A stretch of DNA of 13,773 bases, from NCBI GenBank assembly GCA_910592005.1, contig CAJVPP010002707.1:1-13773 (forward strand). Direction: 5' to 3'. Below are positions 1-8,548 of the stretch, one piece after another (the first letter of the stretch is position 1; each line of letters begins with the position of its first letter). This stretch comes from Funneliformis mosseae. Taxonomy: Eukaryota > Glomeromycota > Glomeromycetes > Glomerales > Glomeraceae. The position numbers and the translations under genes are program-made. The notes under the pieces were generated by a model, which saw only the letters and a list, made by a program, of their open reading frames with translations, was not told where the DNA came from and made no database searches.

Positions 1-50
1 TCAAAGAAAAGCGCACATCATACCCATCCTGTTTTACTAAGAATTCCTCA

Positions 51-143
51 TCCAGAATTGACTATATCTATATGACATCTGAATTAGCACTTAACATACT
101 CAATTGTAAAGTTGTACAAACGGACTCTTTTATATCAGACCAT
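51..143 (+). other. C-terminal motifs of the LINE AP-type endonuclease domain
   Basis: SRIDYI is encoded at 51-68 and SDHHIV from 135. Arg-Ile-Asp-Tyr-Ile and Ser-Asp-His are the two last signature blocks of the endonuclease/exonuclease/phosphatase fold used by LINEs to nick target DNA; the His of SDH is a catalytic residue in the family. Both blocks are uninterrupted here. The catalytic residues nearer the N-terminus lie outside the window. Confidence 0.8.
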
Positions 144-1049
144 CATATTGTATCAACAAAGATTATTAACTTTTTAAAACATTCAACTTTCACAAGGAAA
201 AGTCCTGTCAAAACTTCCTTCAATTTTAATTTAATGGATGATTCAAAATGGTCTAAATTTAGAGATAAATTAGACAATAATTTGAATTCTAATGAGTTGA
301 AAAACATTTCATCCACTACCATCTGGTCTCAAAATCTTCTCAACTCCTCTTGGGATCTCTTTCAAGACTCACTTATCTCTGTGGCAAAAAAATGTATTCT
401 AATTCACAAGTCAAAAAATTTTCACTCGTCAAAAAAACCAGTCGCCCTATCTAAGATCTATAATGACATTAAATTACTCCATCGTTTTGACAAAACCACA
501 AAAAAATGTCTAAAAGACCTAATTGTACATGACAAATAGATTAACCTTTATTCACAATTCTTACAGCTTGCTCACACTAATGAATTAAATACTATTCCTT
601 TAAATAGTCCTCCTTATGTAAACATGATTAACACCATCCTTCCAGATATCAAACTTCTCCAAATTAGCCTTAAAATAAAGGCAGAATTGCGTGAACACAA
701 TTTTAAGCTTAAAAGTATTCAAGATACTCTGGAAGCTCGTGTAAAAGATTACAAACACAATCCATCTCAGATGATTGACTCTATCTTTAATCGCAGAAAA
801 ATGACCATCGTATTGGATAGATGTTTTGATAACATGTCTCCACATTGTCACTTACTTTTTGAAGAACAGGATGTAAAAAAAGAAGTTGCTAGACATTTCC
901 AATAGGTTGCAGGTATCACACATTGTACTAAAGCGATACCAGAGGAATAGATCTCTATGTACGCCCTATTAGACTTAATTGACTCCAGCATTTACAGCAA
1001 TCTAATGTTCTTACCTTCTGCAGATGAATGGTATAGGATCATTGATTGA

Positions 1050-2024
1050 CTTCCAAACAATAAAGCCTCTGGTCCCTTGAAAATCTCAAATGAAATGTTA
1101 AAACATTTAGGACTAATCGCAAAGAAACACCCATGGTACATTATTTGTGGCTGTCTGCAAATTTCATTAATACCTCACTGTTGGAATCTGGCATATGTAT
1201 ACCCGATCTCTAAACCGAAACTATGGGAATATGATTTAAATAACACCCATCCAATAACCTTACTAGAAAACGCTCAGAAAGCTTTTGTTTGACTATTAAA
1301 TACACGGCTTGCTAACATCTTTGTTCAACACAACATTCTTAAAGGATATAACTTTGCGGGTTTGCCTTTCAAATCCACCTTCGACCCCATACATCTCTTT
1401 GATAACATTAAACAGAACGCTATTTATAATAACACAGAACTATGGGTTCTTTTACAAGACATGTCTAAAGCGTACGATCGCGTAAATGTTTTCACTCTTG
1501 CTGCGGCTCTAGCAAGATTAAAACTTCCATACAAATTCACCCAAACAATACTGAGACTTTTTCTTCCAAGATTTAACCAAGTCTTCACAGCTCATGGCAA
1601 TTCTGATACATATTTGGTGCATTCAGAAATTGATCAAGATGAAGTTATATCACCACTTTTGTGATGTATATACTACAATCCGCTATTATGTGCCATCAAC
1701 AATTTCCAATATAGTTTTATTACAGAAGTCGACTGGCGTCCTGATGCCCATCTTCCCTTTACTAATAATTCTTGTCTCAAGATCCCTATACTTGCCTATA
1801 TGGATAATACTCTCTGGCTTGCTAAATCCAGAGAAGACCTAATAAATATTACATCCATTGCTAACAATTTCTTCAATTTTAATGATATACAAGTGAATTG
1901 ATCGAAATCAGAACTGCTTGTCAACACTTTCCAACAGAGTCCTTTTGAAATCATTCATAATAACACTATATGGTCGATCAATGCGCTATCCCCTAAAGCT
2001 AGTGTTCGTTACTTGGGTGTTTAG
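1050..2024 (+). other. Reverse transcriptase core of the LINE
   Basis: Fingers motif LPNNKASGP lies at 1050-1076, followed by SNEMLKHLG. A block with NTHPITLLENAQKAFV precedes the stop at 1290. Palm motif A, QDMSKAYDRV, begins at 1455, with the metal-binding Asp at 1458 intact. Motif B is DQDEVISPLL (1632-1661), where LINE RTs normally have a Gly at the second Asp. Motif C reads YMDN at 1797-1808 instead of the catalytic YxDD, so the second catalytic Asp has become Asn. YLGV (2010-2021) corresponds to the region after the palm. Stops at 1047, 1290, 1662, 1899 and 2022 and the motif C change each inactivate the enzyme. Confidence 0.88.
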
Positions 2025-3350
2025 ATCTCACTCAAGTCTAACAAGAGTTTTATTTACAGTCAAATACACAGCGAAATTAAAAAAGCTATCACCATTATAA
2101 AGCATAAACGCCTAACGGATTTGCAACTAATATATATCTTTAATACTGTTCTTCTCCCAAGAATTGAGTACAGATCACAACTCACATTACCGTCTGAAAC
2201 ACAATGCAAAAACTTTGTTGCTACATACATCACCTTTGTCAAAAGAAAACTCAAGCTCTCTAGACATACCCCAACGGATCTGTTCCATTCACATTACTTC
2301 TACAATTTGACCTCCCTGTATCAGAGACTAATACAGAATTTTAGTAATGCTCTATTACAGATGTCTAATGAAATAAATATACTAGGAAGATCCTTTCATC
2401 TACGTATCCTTCAACTTCAACAAAAAGAATGGCTCTTTGAGAACCCTCTGATCTATTGGCCATTCACAAAAACAACACAATCTGATGACTGGCTCCCTTC
2501 TCTTCTATGTGACCTAAAAAATTATGAAACTAGAACTTAATGTACCTGCAACTTTATCCAACAGAATTCTAGGAGGGACATTCCCTTTTTCTGAATTACT
2601 AAACTATGATTACAGAAAGCATGCTTATAGGCTACGAAAGTTTTTCATGCTTTTTATGAAGCAACTCACCAACTACTAAGGAAACTATATGTTCATATTT
2701 TGTGATCTGAACACTATCACCAATCCTGTTACCCATAGTTTTCAAATTGCAAAATGGTTTAAAGCCTTAGAATCAAGCCTAACTCCTAACCAAGACAGAT
2801 TACTTTCACCTGCATTTAATTTTAAATACAAGTCTTGCTATGGCTACTCCATCACGCCTCCTACTTACTCTTATCAAATACCTAAATTTGCAGTTAGATA
2901 GCATACTGCAGTCAATTATTTCATCATAGGAAGAATTATAAAAATTGATCATGATATCATACATCTAAGACACCACATACCATCAGTTAGACCTGACAAT
3001 ATGACAATCCTCAAGCCTTGTGTCTATTGCCGCTTTCACCAGACTACAGCCACTAAATTCAGAGGCCTTACAACAGTTATTGTTTCATGTTACCTATCTC
3101 CCTTTGTGCAAAAATCCTTACGACAAAAAACATCAACCGTATTGATCGACTCTACAGTGTTCTTTCCAACAGAGCACTTTATGAACTTGCCATAACATGT
3201 TTTCTAAAAAATAATAACTAAAGTCTATTTGTAGCTCCAAAAAGCTTTGCTGCGTCTTCCTTTAATAATTTATTTGACAAATATCTGTCACCTCCCTTTA
3301 ATTCACAATTACTAATCATATCTCGATCCTTTTCTTCTTCTTCTGTTCTT

Positions 3351-3779
3351 AAATTTTACACAGATGGATCTTTAAAAGACTTAGGTCTTCCCACGATAAG
3401 AATAGGTATTGCCTGGCTTCAGACTTACCAAAGTTTACTAATGATTTCCTTTACTTCAGCTTTTACATCTCCTTTTCCTTCCTTATTATTACCTGAATTC
3501 GCAGCTATTTTTATTGCCTTACTTACAGCCTCACCATCCTGTAATGTTACTTTTTATACTGATTCAGCAGTCATAATCTTCCAGTTTAACAAATATAAGT
3601 TCCTTCTCACAAAAGCTTCTACTATTCGCCTTGCTCTCAAAATTAATAATTATGTGCACTGGTCTTGTTTTTTTGATATAATGAACACTCATAACCTCAC
3701 AATTAAAATGATTAAAGTCAAAGCTCACACTGACAACATTTTTAACAACAAAGTTGACGCTTTGGCAAAATCCAAATTA
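3351..3779 (+). other. RNase H domain of the LINE, catalytic residues retained
   Basis: FYTDGS carries the first Asp (3363). PEFAAI carries the Glu (3495), FYTDSA the second Asp (3561), VKAHTD the His (3726) and KVDALAKS the last Asp (3756). These are the D-E-D-D residues plus the conserved His of type I RNase H, in the expected order and spacing. The stretch 3222-3818 is open. It is the best preserved part of the element, but it lies between stops at 3219 and 3819 with no start of its own that looks meaningful. The domain would remove the RNA strand from the RNA:DNA hybrid made during insertion. Confidence 0.88.
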
Positions 3780-4124
3780 GACACCACAGCCCTTCAACTA
3801 TATATAACCAACGCATCTTGATGCTATTTTACACATAATAATACTCTGGTACTAATACCTATCAGACAATTTTGCAAAGAATTATTCTGTGAACGTTCTC
3901 TTTTCCGGTTACTTCAACTCTCTGTCCTTGCAAAACATTCACTGCTTTATCAAATTAACTGGTTTGCCACCTCCTTCATACTCAATGACAACACAGCAAC
4001 ATAATCTACCTCTTATTCTGCCTCCTTTATTAGAAGAATAAAATATCAACGTCTTCTTGAAATGTTACCAACTATTGAGATTCTCAAATTAAAACATCCT
4101 TTCATATTTGACCATTCGCTCTTG

Positions 4125-4175
4125 TGTCTCAGATGTGACACCGCTGACGAAAATTTTTATCACATATGGATGTAT
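4125..4175 (+). other. C-terminal Cys/His zinc motif of the LINE, last ligand lost
   Basis: The peptide CLRCDTADENFYHIWMY has Cys-x2-Cys-x8-His-x3 and then Tyr (TAT, 4173-4175). LINE C-terminal zinc motifs end in Cys at this place, so a TGT to TAT change (G>A) is the simplest explanation. Such motifs are thought to bind the template RNA or target DNA. Confidence 0.6.
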
Positions 4176-4813
4176 CCTACTGTCAATTTTGAAATGAAAA
4201 AGATAATTTAACAAGCAAAAACTTTTTTAAAAGATATAATCTATGCACATGATTATGAAATTGAGCAGTTGAACGTATGGTTGCTTGATACTTATAATAC
4301 TTCTGAATTTTTTGCTCTTATTAGAGGCATAGTTCCAGTACCTCTCTTTAAATTCTTTCTAAAGAAATTTTCATCCCAAAGTTTGGCTTTAGCTGCATGT
4401 TCTTCTTTCATGCATCTAATCTTTGAACTCACACAAAACGTTTGGCGCAACTGTTGTCAACTTATGCATAATTTTAAAAAATCTTCCAATATTACCTTTG
4501 ATTCCAAAACTGCTAATTTTGTCACATCAGGTTATGATTTATTCTCTAACCCCTTTACACATTCTTTTAACTCTCCTCCAATATCTTCAATGGTACGGAT
4601 GAGATCTCATTGGTCAAATTTTTGATGTAGTAGTGACCTCGCCCTCTCCACTTTCTTATATATGTCTACTCAAAATGTGATTTTTCTAGCTTAGATTATA
4701 AAATAATTTTGGGAAAGTGCAGGGTCAGTCTTCTATAGTTTTAATTTAGATTAGTTCTTTACGAGATTTTTGTAATTTCTTTTGATTTGTACTTTATTTT
4801 ATTTTACTTTCAT

Positions 4814-4819
4814 AATAAA
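4814..4819 (+). promoter_or_regulatory. AATAAA polyadenylation signal of the LINE
   Basis: AATAAA lies 24 bp before the start of the terminal A-run, the usual distance from signal to cleavage site. The 3' UTR before it (4626-4813) has no coding potential. Confidence 0.75.
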
Positions 4820-4843
4820 GATATTGCAAAACTACCGCACTTT

Positions 4844-4861
4844 AAAAAAAAAAAAAAAAAA
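4844..4861 (+). repeat. 18-A poly(A) tail marking the LINE 3' end
   Basis: Eighteen uninterrupted A residues directly after the 3' UTR mark the junction left by insertion of a polyadenylated RNA copy. Such tails shorten and become interrupted with age, so the unbroken run contrasts with the heavily mutated coding part. Confidence 0.8.
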
Positions 4862-4880
4862 TATGTATACTAAAAAATAA

Positions 4881-5055
4881 TATACATATGGGTTGATTGC
4901 TAAGAAAATCAGGTTCTAGAAATTTTTTAGCAAAATTGAGATTTTTATTGCATTTTAGTTTTTGATATTATTAGAATAAAATATATTAAGCTCTTAATTT
5001 TAGTTAAAAATTTCTCAGAATCTGATTTTCCTAGAAACCCTCCCATATATGTATA
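4881..5055. mobile_element. MITE-like hairpin element with about 50-bp imperfect inverted repeats
   Basis: The left arm (about 4881-4931) starts TATACATATGGG and contains GAAAATCAGGTTCT. The right arm (about 5004-5055) is its imperfect reverse complement, containing AGAATCTGATTTTC and ending CCCATATATGTATA. I estimate roughly 80% identity by eye, with small indels. The interior, about 70 bp, is AT-rich and noncoding. Short length, long terminal inverted repeats and no ORF fit a nonautonomous DNA transposon. The TA dinucleotides at both ends would suit a Tc1/mariner-type target duplication, but in AT-rich flanks this is weak. It lies 19 bp after the LINE tail. A second 9-bp inverted copy, ATATGTATA, sits at 4861-4869. 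Confidence 0.6.
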
Positions 5056-6042
5056 TTATATATATAGATTTATATATTAATTACTATTTATTTATAAATT
5101 TATATTATTTTCATTCTTTTGAATATTTTCATATATTTTCTATATTATTTTTTAATCTTATAATTTTTCAAATTTATTATTTTAGAAAATATATCAGCTT
5201 TCTTTTTCAAGTCTTTATAAAAATAAATTTTTATTATATTATTTATAATATTGATGTCTATTCTATTTGAATATAGTAATTTTAATAATAATTGTGATTA
5301 TAAATTAATATTGTATTATCATCTAAGATTTTATAACAATTATCATAAAGAAAGAAACTTTAGTATTATAACCTATTAATAAACATATAATATTAATATT
5401 TTATTTAAAATAAATAATAAGTTTTATTTTAAATTATTTTTTTTATTTTTTTTATTTCTTACTATTATTTATTATAATTGTTATTTTAACAGTTGTATAA
5501 ATGTATTAGTATAATTAACAAAAATAATCTAACTAAAATAGTGATATTTTATTTATTAAATAATCAGTATATATAGGTTTTTTTTCTTATATAAAATATT
5601 TTTTTAAATAATGATTCTTTATTGGTATCTATTTTTTTTTAAAAAAAATTTATATAATAATTAATAATAATATTATATTATTTTAAATAAAATAATTATT
5701 TATATATATCTAAATACAAGTTTATTTAATAATATTTTTAGCACTATTACTAGATGATATATTTGCTTATATTTGACTATATAAGTTTAAACAAAATAAT
5801 CATTAAAATTTATAAGAAATATTTTAATAATATTTAATTTTAAATATTTTTTATTTTACCAATAAAAGATATCTAATAAAAATATTAATAGAGTCTTATT
5901 ATAGTTTTTATAATTTTATCATAATGTAAAGTTTATATTTAAAAAGAATTTTAATGTATTTATTAAAAGAACTTAAATAAAAAAGAATTACATATATATT
6001 TAAAGTTAATAGAATAATATTATTAAGAAGATCAATTAACTA
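5056..6042. other. Gene-free, extremely AT-rich island
   Basis: Nearly a kilobase composed almost entirely of A and T, with only isolated G or C bases and many A, T and TA runs. Open frames in it are low-complexity Phe/Tyr/Ile/Leu/Asn strings, expected by chance from such composition (for example 5049-5270). No domain, RNA gene or ordered tandem unit is visible. It ends sharply where composition becomes mixed at about 6070. Confidence 0.75.
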
Positions 6043-6074
6043 CTAGATCATAATATATATATATTATGACCTAG
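6043..6074. repeat. 32-bp near-perfect palindrome
   Basis: CTAG, then AT-CATAATATAT, mirrored by ATATATTATG and CTAG. The central 22 bp (6048-6069) is a perfect palindrome, and the full 32 bp has one mismatched pair (A6047 against C6070). It marks the right edge of the AT-rich island. It may be a cruciform-prone site or a remnant of an inverted-repeat element; AT alternation makes short palindromes common, but the CTAG ends are not explained by that. Confidence 0.55.
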
Positions 6075-6086
6075 TTGCGTTAAATT

Positions 6087-6274
6087 ATTACCTAGTTATG
6101 AGTAAATTGTTACCTACTTACTTATTTTCATGTTCTATAGCCTTTTTATTGCTTTATTGCTATCCACTTAATTTTATTACTCTGTAGCCTTTTTATTAAT
6201 TTGTAGATATTTGCTTGATTTTATTGTTCTGTTCTCTTTTTATTTCCTTCTAGCTATTTGCTTATTTTCATTGC
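6087..6274 (+). repeat. Degenerate 47-bp tandem repeat, about four copies
   Basis: Three consecutive 47-bp units align without gaps at 6134-6180, 6181-6227 and 6228-6274. Each begins TCT, carries a CTTTTTATT block near its start and ends TTTTATTRY or TTTCATTGC. A weaker partial copy at 6087-6133 shares the final CTTATTTTCAT block. The units are T-rich on the + strand and differ at about a quarter to a third of positions. A 47-bp period is not a multiple of three and no frame stays open, so this is a noncoding minisatellite. Confidence 0.7.
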
Positions 6275-6680
6275 TTCGCGATCTTTTTGTGACTAAGATG
6301 CTAGGCCAGCATTGATTGCTAAAAATCATGTTGTAATCAGATGGCACAATTAATTTGTGAATCAGATTTTGGCTGACACTATGGCATAATTTCTGACTGA
6401 TCTTTAGGGCGGAATATCTTGGCTTTCTGTGATTGGTTTCATGTGATTTTGTGATCGTTTGAAAGAGAGCATTAAGAGCTTTCTAATGATGCTAAGACTG
6501 CATGAATTAGATGTCTGGATGCCGAGTTATTGAGTCTTAAATTTTTGGAAAAAAATATGAAATAGTGCTGGCCGAAATTAAATGAAATTTACTACGCCTT
6601 ACTATACTGGTCACGTGTTCAGTTTCTCGCCAGTTCTAGGCACTTTTCCATCACTTTCAAGTAACTTTTAAGTAACTTTC

Positions 6681-6760
6681 AAGGGCTTAGTTTAGTGGTC
6701 AGTTGGTTAGAGAATTGAAGGTATAATAGACATTATTATAGCTGGCCCATTTGATTACCA
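6681..6760 (+). repeat. tRNA-like segment (possible SINE head or tRNA pseudogene)
   Basis: TAGTTTAGTGG at 6688-6698 fits the internal RNA polymerase III A-box consensus TRGYNNARNGG and resembles the D-arm of Asp-type tRNAs. ATTTGATTACC at 6749-6759 could be a decayed B box (consensus GGTTCGANTCC), off by transitions and one extra base. The A-to-B distance is about 16 bp longer than in a plain tRNA. I could not fold convincing acceptor or T stems, so a functional tRNA is unlikely; a tRNA-derived SINE remnant is the best reading. Confidence 0.3.
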
Positions 6761-6870
6761 GATGAGGCATGAAGTGCTGAATTTGCAATCCATCTATTTG
6801 CTAAAGATGTGTTGCAATCCATTCACTCACTTTTTGATTACCGAAGATGAGACATGAAATGCTAAATTAG
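6753..6870 (+). repeat. Diverged direct duplication, offset about 83 bp
   Basis: The sequence beginning GATTACCAGATGAGGCATGA (6753) recurs as GATTACCGAAGATGAGACAT (6836). Both continue through GAARTGCTRAATT with a small indel. A shorter GCAATCCAT pair (6785 and 6814) lies between them. The copies differ mostly by A/G exchanges. The first copy overlaps the putative B box. Confidence 0.6.
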
Positions 6871-7070
6871 TTTAGGCTATATTACTTTCATACCTTTTTT
6901 CATGTATTCTCCTGAACCTTTCTGCCTTACTGACCTCTTTCCTGTCTATCGGCAGTAGTACCTCAAATTGTAATTTCTTATTTTCTTTCCTATATATTAT
7001 TCTAACTTAGGGTACTACCAATTTATATCTTATTTTTCGCTCCTGCATTTCTAGAACCCTTTTCTGTATA

Positions 7071-7195
7071 GTTACTACTCTAGGATACTTTAGGATACTA
7101 TCACATCAACCACTTTAAAGTACTACCACATCGATCACTTTGGGGTACTATCACATCAATCACTTTGGGATACTATTACATCATTTACTTTCTTT
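7071..7195 (+). repeat. 25-bp tandem repeat, about four to five copies
   Basis: Units at 7096-7120, 7121-7145 and 7146-7170 are exactly 25 bp. They share TACTAYCACATCRAYCACTT followed by a variable TNNRR tail. A degenerate unit precedes (7071-7095) and a partial one follows (7171-7195). GGTACTACCA (7011) and GGATACTACCACTGATC (7208) look like further isolated pieces. Differences are mainly C/T and G/A. The array lies just before the CCAAT/TATA pair of the next gene. Confidence 0.75.
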
Positions 7196-7223
7196 CAACT
7201 TGATGCTGGATACTACCACTGAT

Positions 7224-7266
7224 CCAATGTTTTGCTAACAAGCATATTCGCTCAAAACTATATAAA
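7224..7266 (+). promoter_or_regulatory. Candidate polymerase II promoter (CCAAT and TATA boxes)
   Basis: CCAAT at 7224-7228 and TATATAAA at 7259-7266 lie upstream of the first plausible ATG (7329) of the + strand zinc-finger/endonuclease-like gene. Spacing from TATA to ATG is 62 bp. TATA strings are frequent in this composition, so the support is mainly the arrangement. Confidence 0.35.
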
Positions 7267-7328
7267 ATTTTTATTTTGAACTTTGCAAGTTTCTCTGTTA
7301 GTTTATACTAGTTTCTTGCATATACACC

Positions 7329-8548
7329 ATGCTTCTTACGTAAAAAAATTCTGGGCTGAGCTCACTTGTTTGTTCTGAACTGCTTAAATTAATTTTTAGT
7401 AATCTCAAAATTGAAGATATACTATATTCCTATCTTACTGTGAATCATCAATAGAATTCTAAAGCATTTCGAGTTATTTTAAAGCTAAAAAAAGGGAATT
7501 TTGTGAAGATCTTGATTATATTAAATATCAGCTAGATTGTAGTGAACAAGAAATAACCCATATTCATATAGTTCTCTATACTCTGTGTTATGATTGGATT
7601 ATTACAGAAGAAGAAATTATAAACGTTTATACAGTAATCAAATCCCATATAAATAATCTTAAAAAATTCTTCCTTGTCTTATTAAGTCTTCTGTTTTATG
7701 AAATAAATTTCATGTACAATGGCAAAATCTTTATAAGCAAATGAAAAAATTGCTAAAAGATATCAATCTACTTGATGATATCAATAATACATAAAAAGAA
7801 AGGAACGGCAAATATATAGACAAGATTATGAGCTGTATTATTAAGTACTCTTAGTCAAAATTGTCACTTCCTGCTAAAAATACTGGTGATATTTATTTTT
7901 ACTTATGCAATAGTAGTAGCTAAGTTTAATTTTACTTTTAAACTTGCATCTGGATTTGCATATATTCAGATCGATTCTTTTAACCATATTTGATGCAAAT
8001 TTCTGTACATGATATTCTATTGTACCTATAAAATGTAAGACGAAATTAATACTAAAGCTCTAGTATATGCTCAGAGATATGAAGGAAGATGCTTAGGCAA
8101 AGTTAGTTCTAAAACATATTTATGGTTATGTAAAAAGGGTCATCAATAGGAGGCGCTATATAAAAATATGAAACAGAATTATAGATGATACAACATTTGT
8201 CCTAATGTATCGGAAAGAACATGCCAGTATATATTTGAGGATTTATTACATAAAAAATTTCCACTCTGAAAGCCTAAATTCTTAGAGGAATTATATCTAG
8301 ATGGTTATAATAAAGAATTAGGCTTGGCTTTTAAATATAGTGGTAGCCAACATTACCAAATCGTCCATTTTTTTTACCTGCAAGAGCAGATAAATTTAGA
8401 CGCACAAATCTGACGTGATTGGGAAAAGAAGGCGCTATGCTACAGGGAAGGAGTAATTCTTATAACTATACCCTACTGCATAGTAGACTTAGAAACTTTT
8501 ATAAGGAGCGCCTTGTACATATTTGGTTATATTCTAATATCCACCTAG
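7329..8548 (+). pseudogene. Treble-clef zinc-finger / restriction-endonuclease-like protein, pseudogene
   Basis: The clearest part is one frame from 7919 to 8548: FTFKLASGFAYIQ, then GRCLGKVSSKTYLWLCKKGH, a CPNVSE remnant of a CPxC zinc pair, and a C-terminal domain with LYLDGYN, GLAFKYSGSQHY and VILITIPY. The last resembles compact PD-(D/E)XK-type nucleases: Asp at 8300, then a Glu-x-x-Gly-x-Gln-His-like block in which the Glu is Lys (8333). I recognise the order from a family greatly expanded in Rhizophagus, where several WxCxxGHxW...CPxC repeats precede such a domain; only one repeat is left here. Upstream, 7481-7741 is open with FCEDLDYIKYQ and VLYTLCYDW. Joining it to the rest needs frame changes near 7487-7493, 7735, 7795, 7850 and 7920. 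Stops in the last frame lie at 7991, 8036, 8147, 8186, 8267 and 8411. Substrate and function are unknown. Confidence 0.65.
7340..7399 (+). other. Candidate 60-bp intron in the zinc-finger/endonuclease-like gene
   Basis: GTAAAA follows ATGCTTCTTAC, and the segment ends TTTTTAG after a pyrimidine-rich, CTTAAAT-containing stretch. Removing it bypasses the TAA at 7341 and joins the ATG at 7329 to an open stretch read LKIEDILYSYL from 7404. Consensus elements are weak and the downstream gene is broken, so this is tentative. Confidence 0.3.

Larger units (their letters stand above)
3..4625 (+). pseudogene. LINE polyprotein pseudogene (endonuclease - reverse transcriptase - RNase H - zinc motif)
   Basis: One frame (codons beginning at positions divisible by 3) is coding-like from 3 to about 2515 and again from about 3115 to 4625. 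The part between is read in the +1 frame (2527-3110), so two compensating shifts are needed, at an A6 run (2516-2521) and an A5 run (3110-3114). Premature stops lie at 537, 903, 948, 1047, 1290, 1662, 1899, 2022, 2677 (frame +1), 2899 (frame +1), 3219, 3819, 4002 and 4209. The probable natural stop is TGA 4623-4625, because what follows is noncoding and leads to the poly(A) tail. Many stops sit where a conserved Trp, Gln or Arg is expected: 1662 just after the RT SPLL motif, 1899 before SKSEL, 2022 after YLGV. The protein would nick DNA, prime on it and copy the element RNA; no functional product is possible now. Confidence 0.88.
1..4861 (+). mobile_element. LINE-type non-LTR retrotransposon, 3' portion (5' end outside window)
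   Basis: The segment reads, in order, the end of an endonuclease/exonuclease/phosphatase-type nuclease, a reverse transcriptase, an RNase H and a C-terminal Cys/His motif. A short untranslated region, an AATAAA signal and an 18-A tail follow. This is the order expected for a LINE that inserts by target-primed reverse transcription of a polyadenylated RNA. The window begins inside the nuclease domain, so the 5' UTR, any first ORF, the nuclease N-terminus and the upstream target-site duplication cannot be seen. The element is dead: about 14 stops interrupt the frame and the RT catalytic motif is damaged. The domain style resembles LINEs common in Glomeromycotina genomes (from memory, not searched). 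Confidence 0.9.
6275..7070. other. Noncoding mixed-composition block, no gene seen
   Basis: Base composition is clearly less AT-rich than the island to its left and differs from the flanking element genes. No open frame of useful length or protein motif is visible on either strand. The block contains an E-box-like palindrome (CACGTG, about 6613), a repeated AAGTAACTTT (about 6659-6680), the tRNA-like segment and the duplicated segment listed separately. It probably consists of remnants of nonautonomous repeats. Confidence 0.55.

Noticed and set aside
600..851. Open frame on the - strand within the LINE
   Set aside because: Antisense shadow of the LINE coding frame between endonuclease and RT, which is coding-like on the + strand.
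1594..2254. Additional open frames at 1594-1842 (+), 1918-2100 (+) and 2060-2254 (-)
   Set aside because: They lie in other frames over the RT region; the frame carrying the RT motifs is continuous through this part.
5049..5270. Open frame of 73 codons in the AT-rich island
   Set aside because: Low-complexity Tyr/Ile/Phe/Leu string expected from nearly pure A/T sequence; no motif and no codon structure.
5056..6042. Insertion of mitochondrial DNA
   Set aside because: No mitochondrial gene, tRNA or rRNA signature is visible; composition alone is not sufficient.
7071..7195. CRISPR-like array
   Set aside because: The 25-bp units are contiguous with no unique spacers, and the context is a eukaryotic repeat region.
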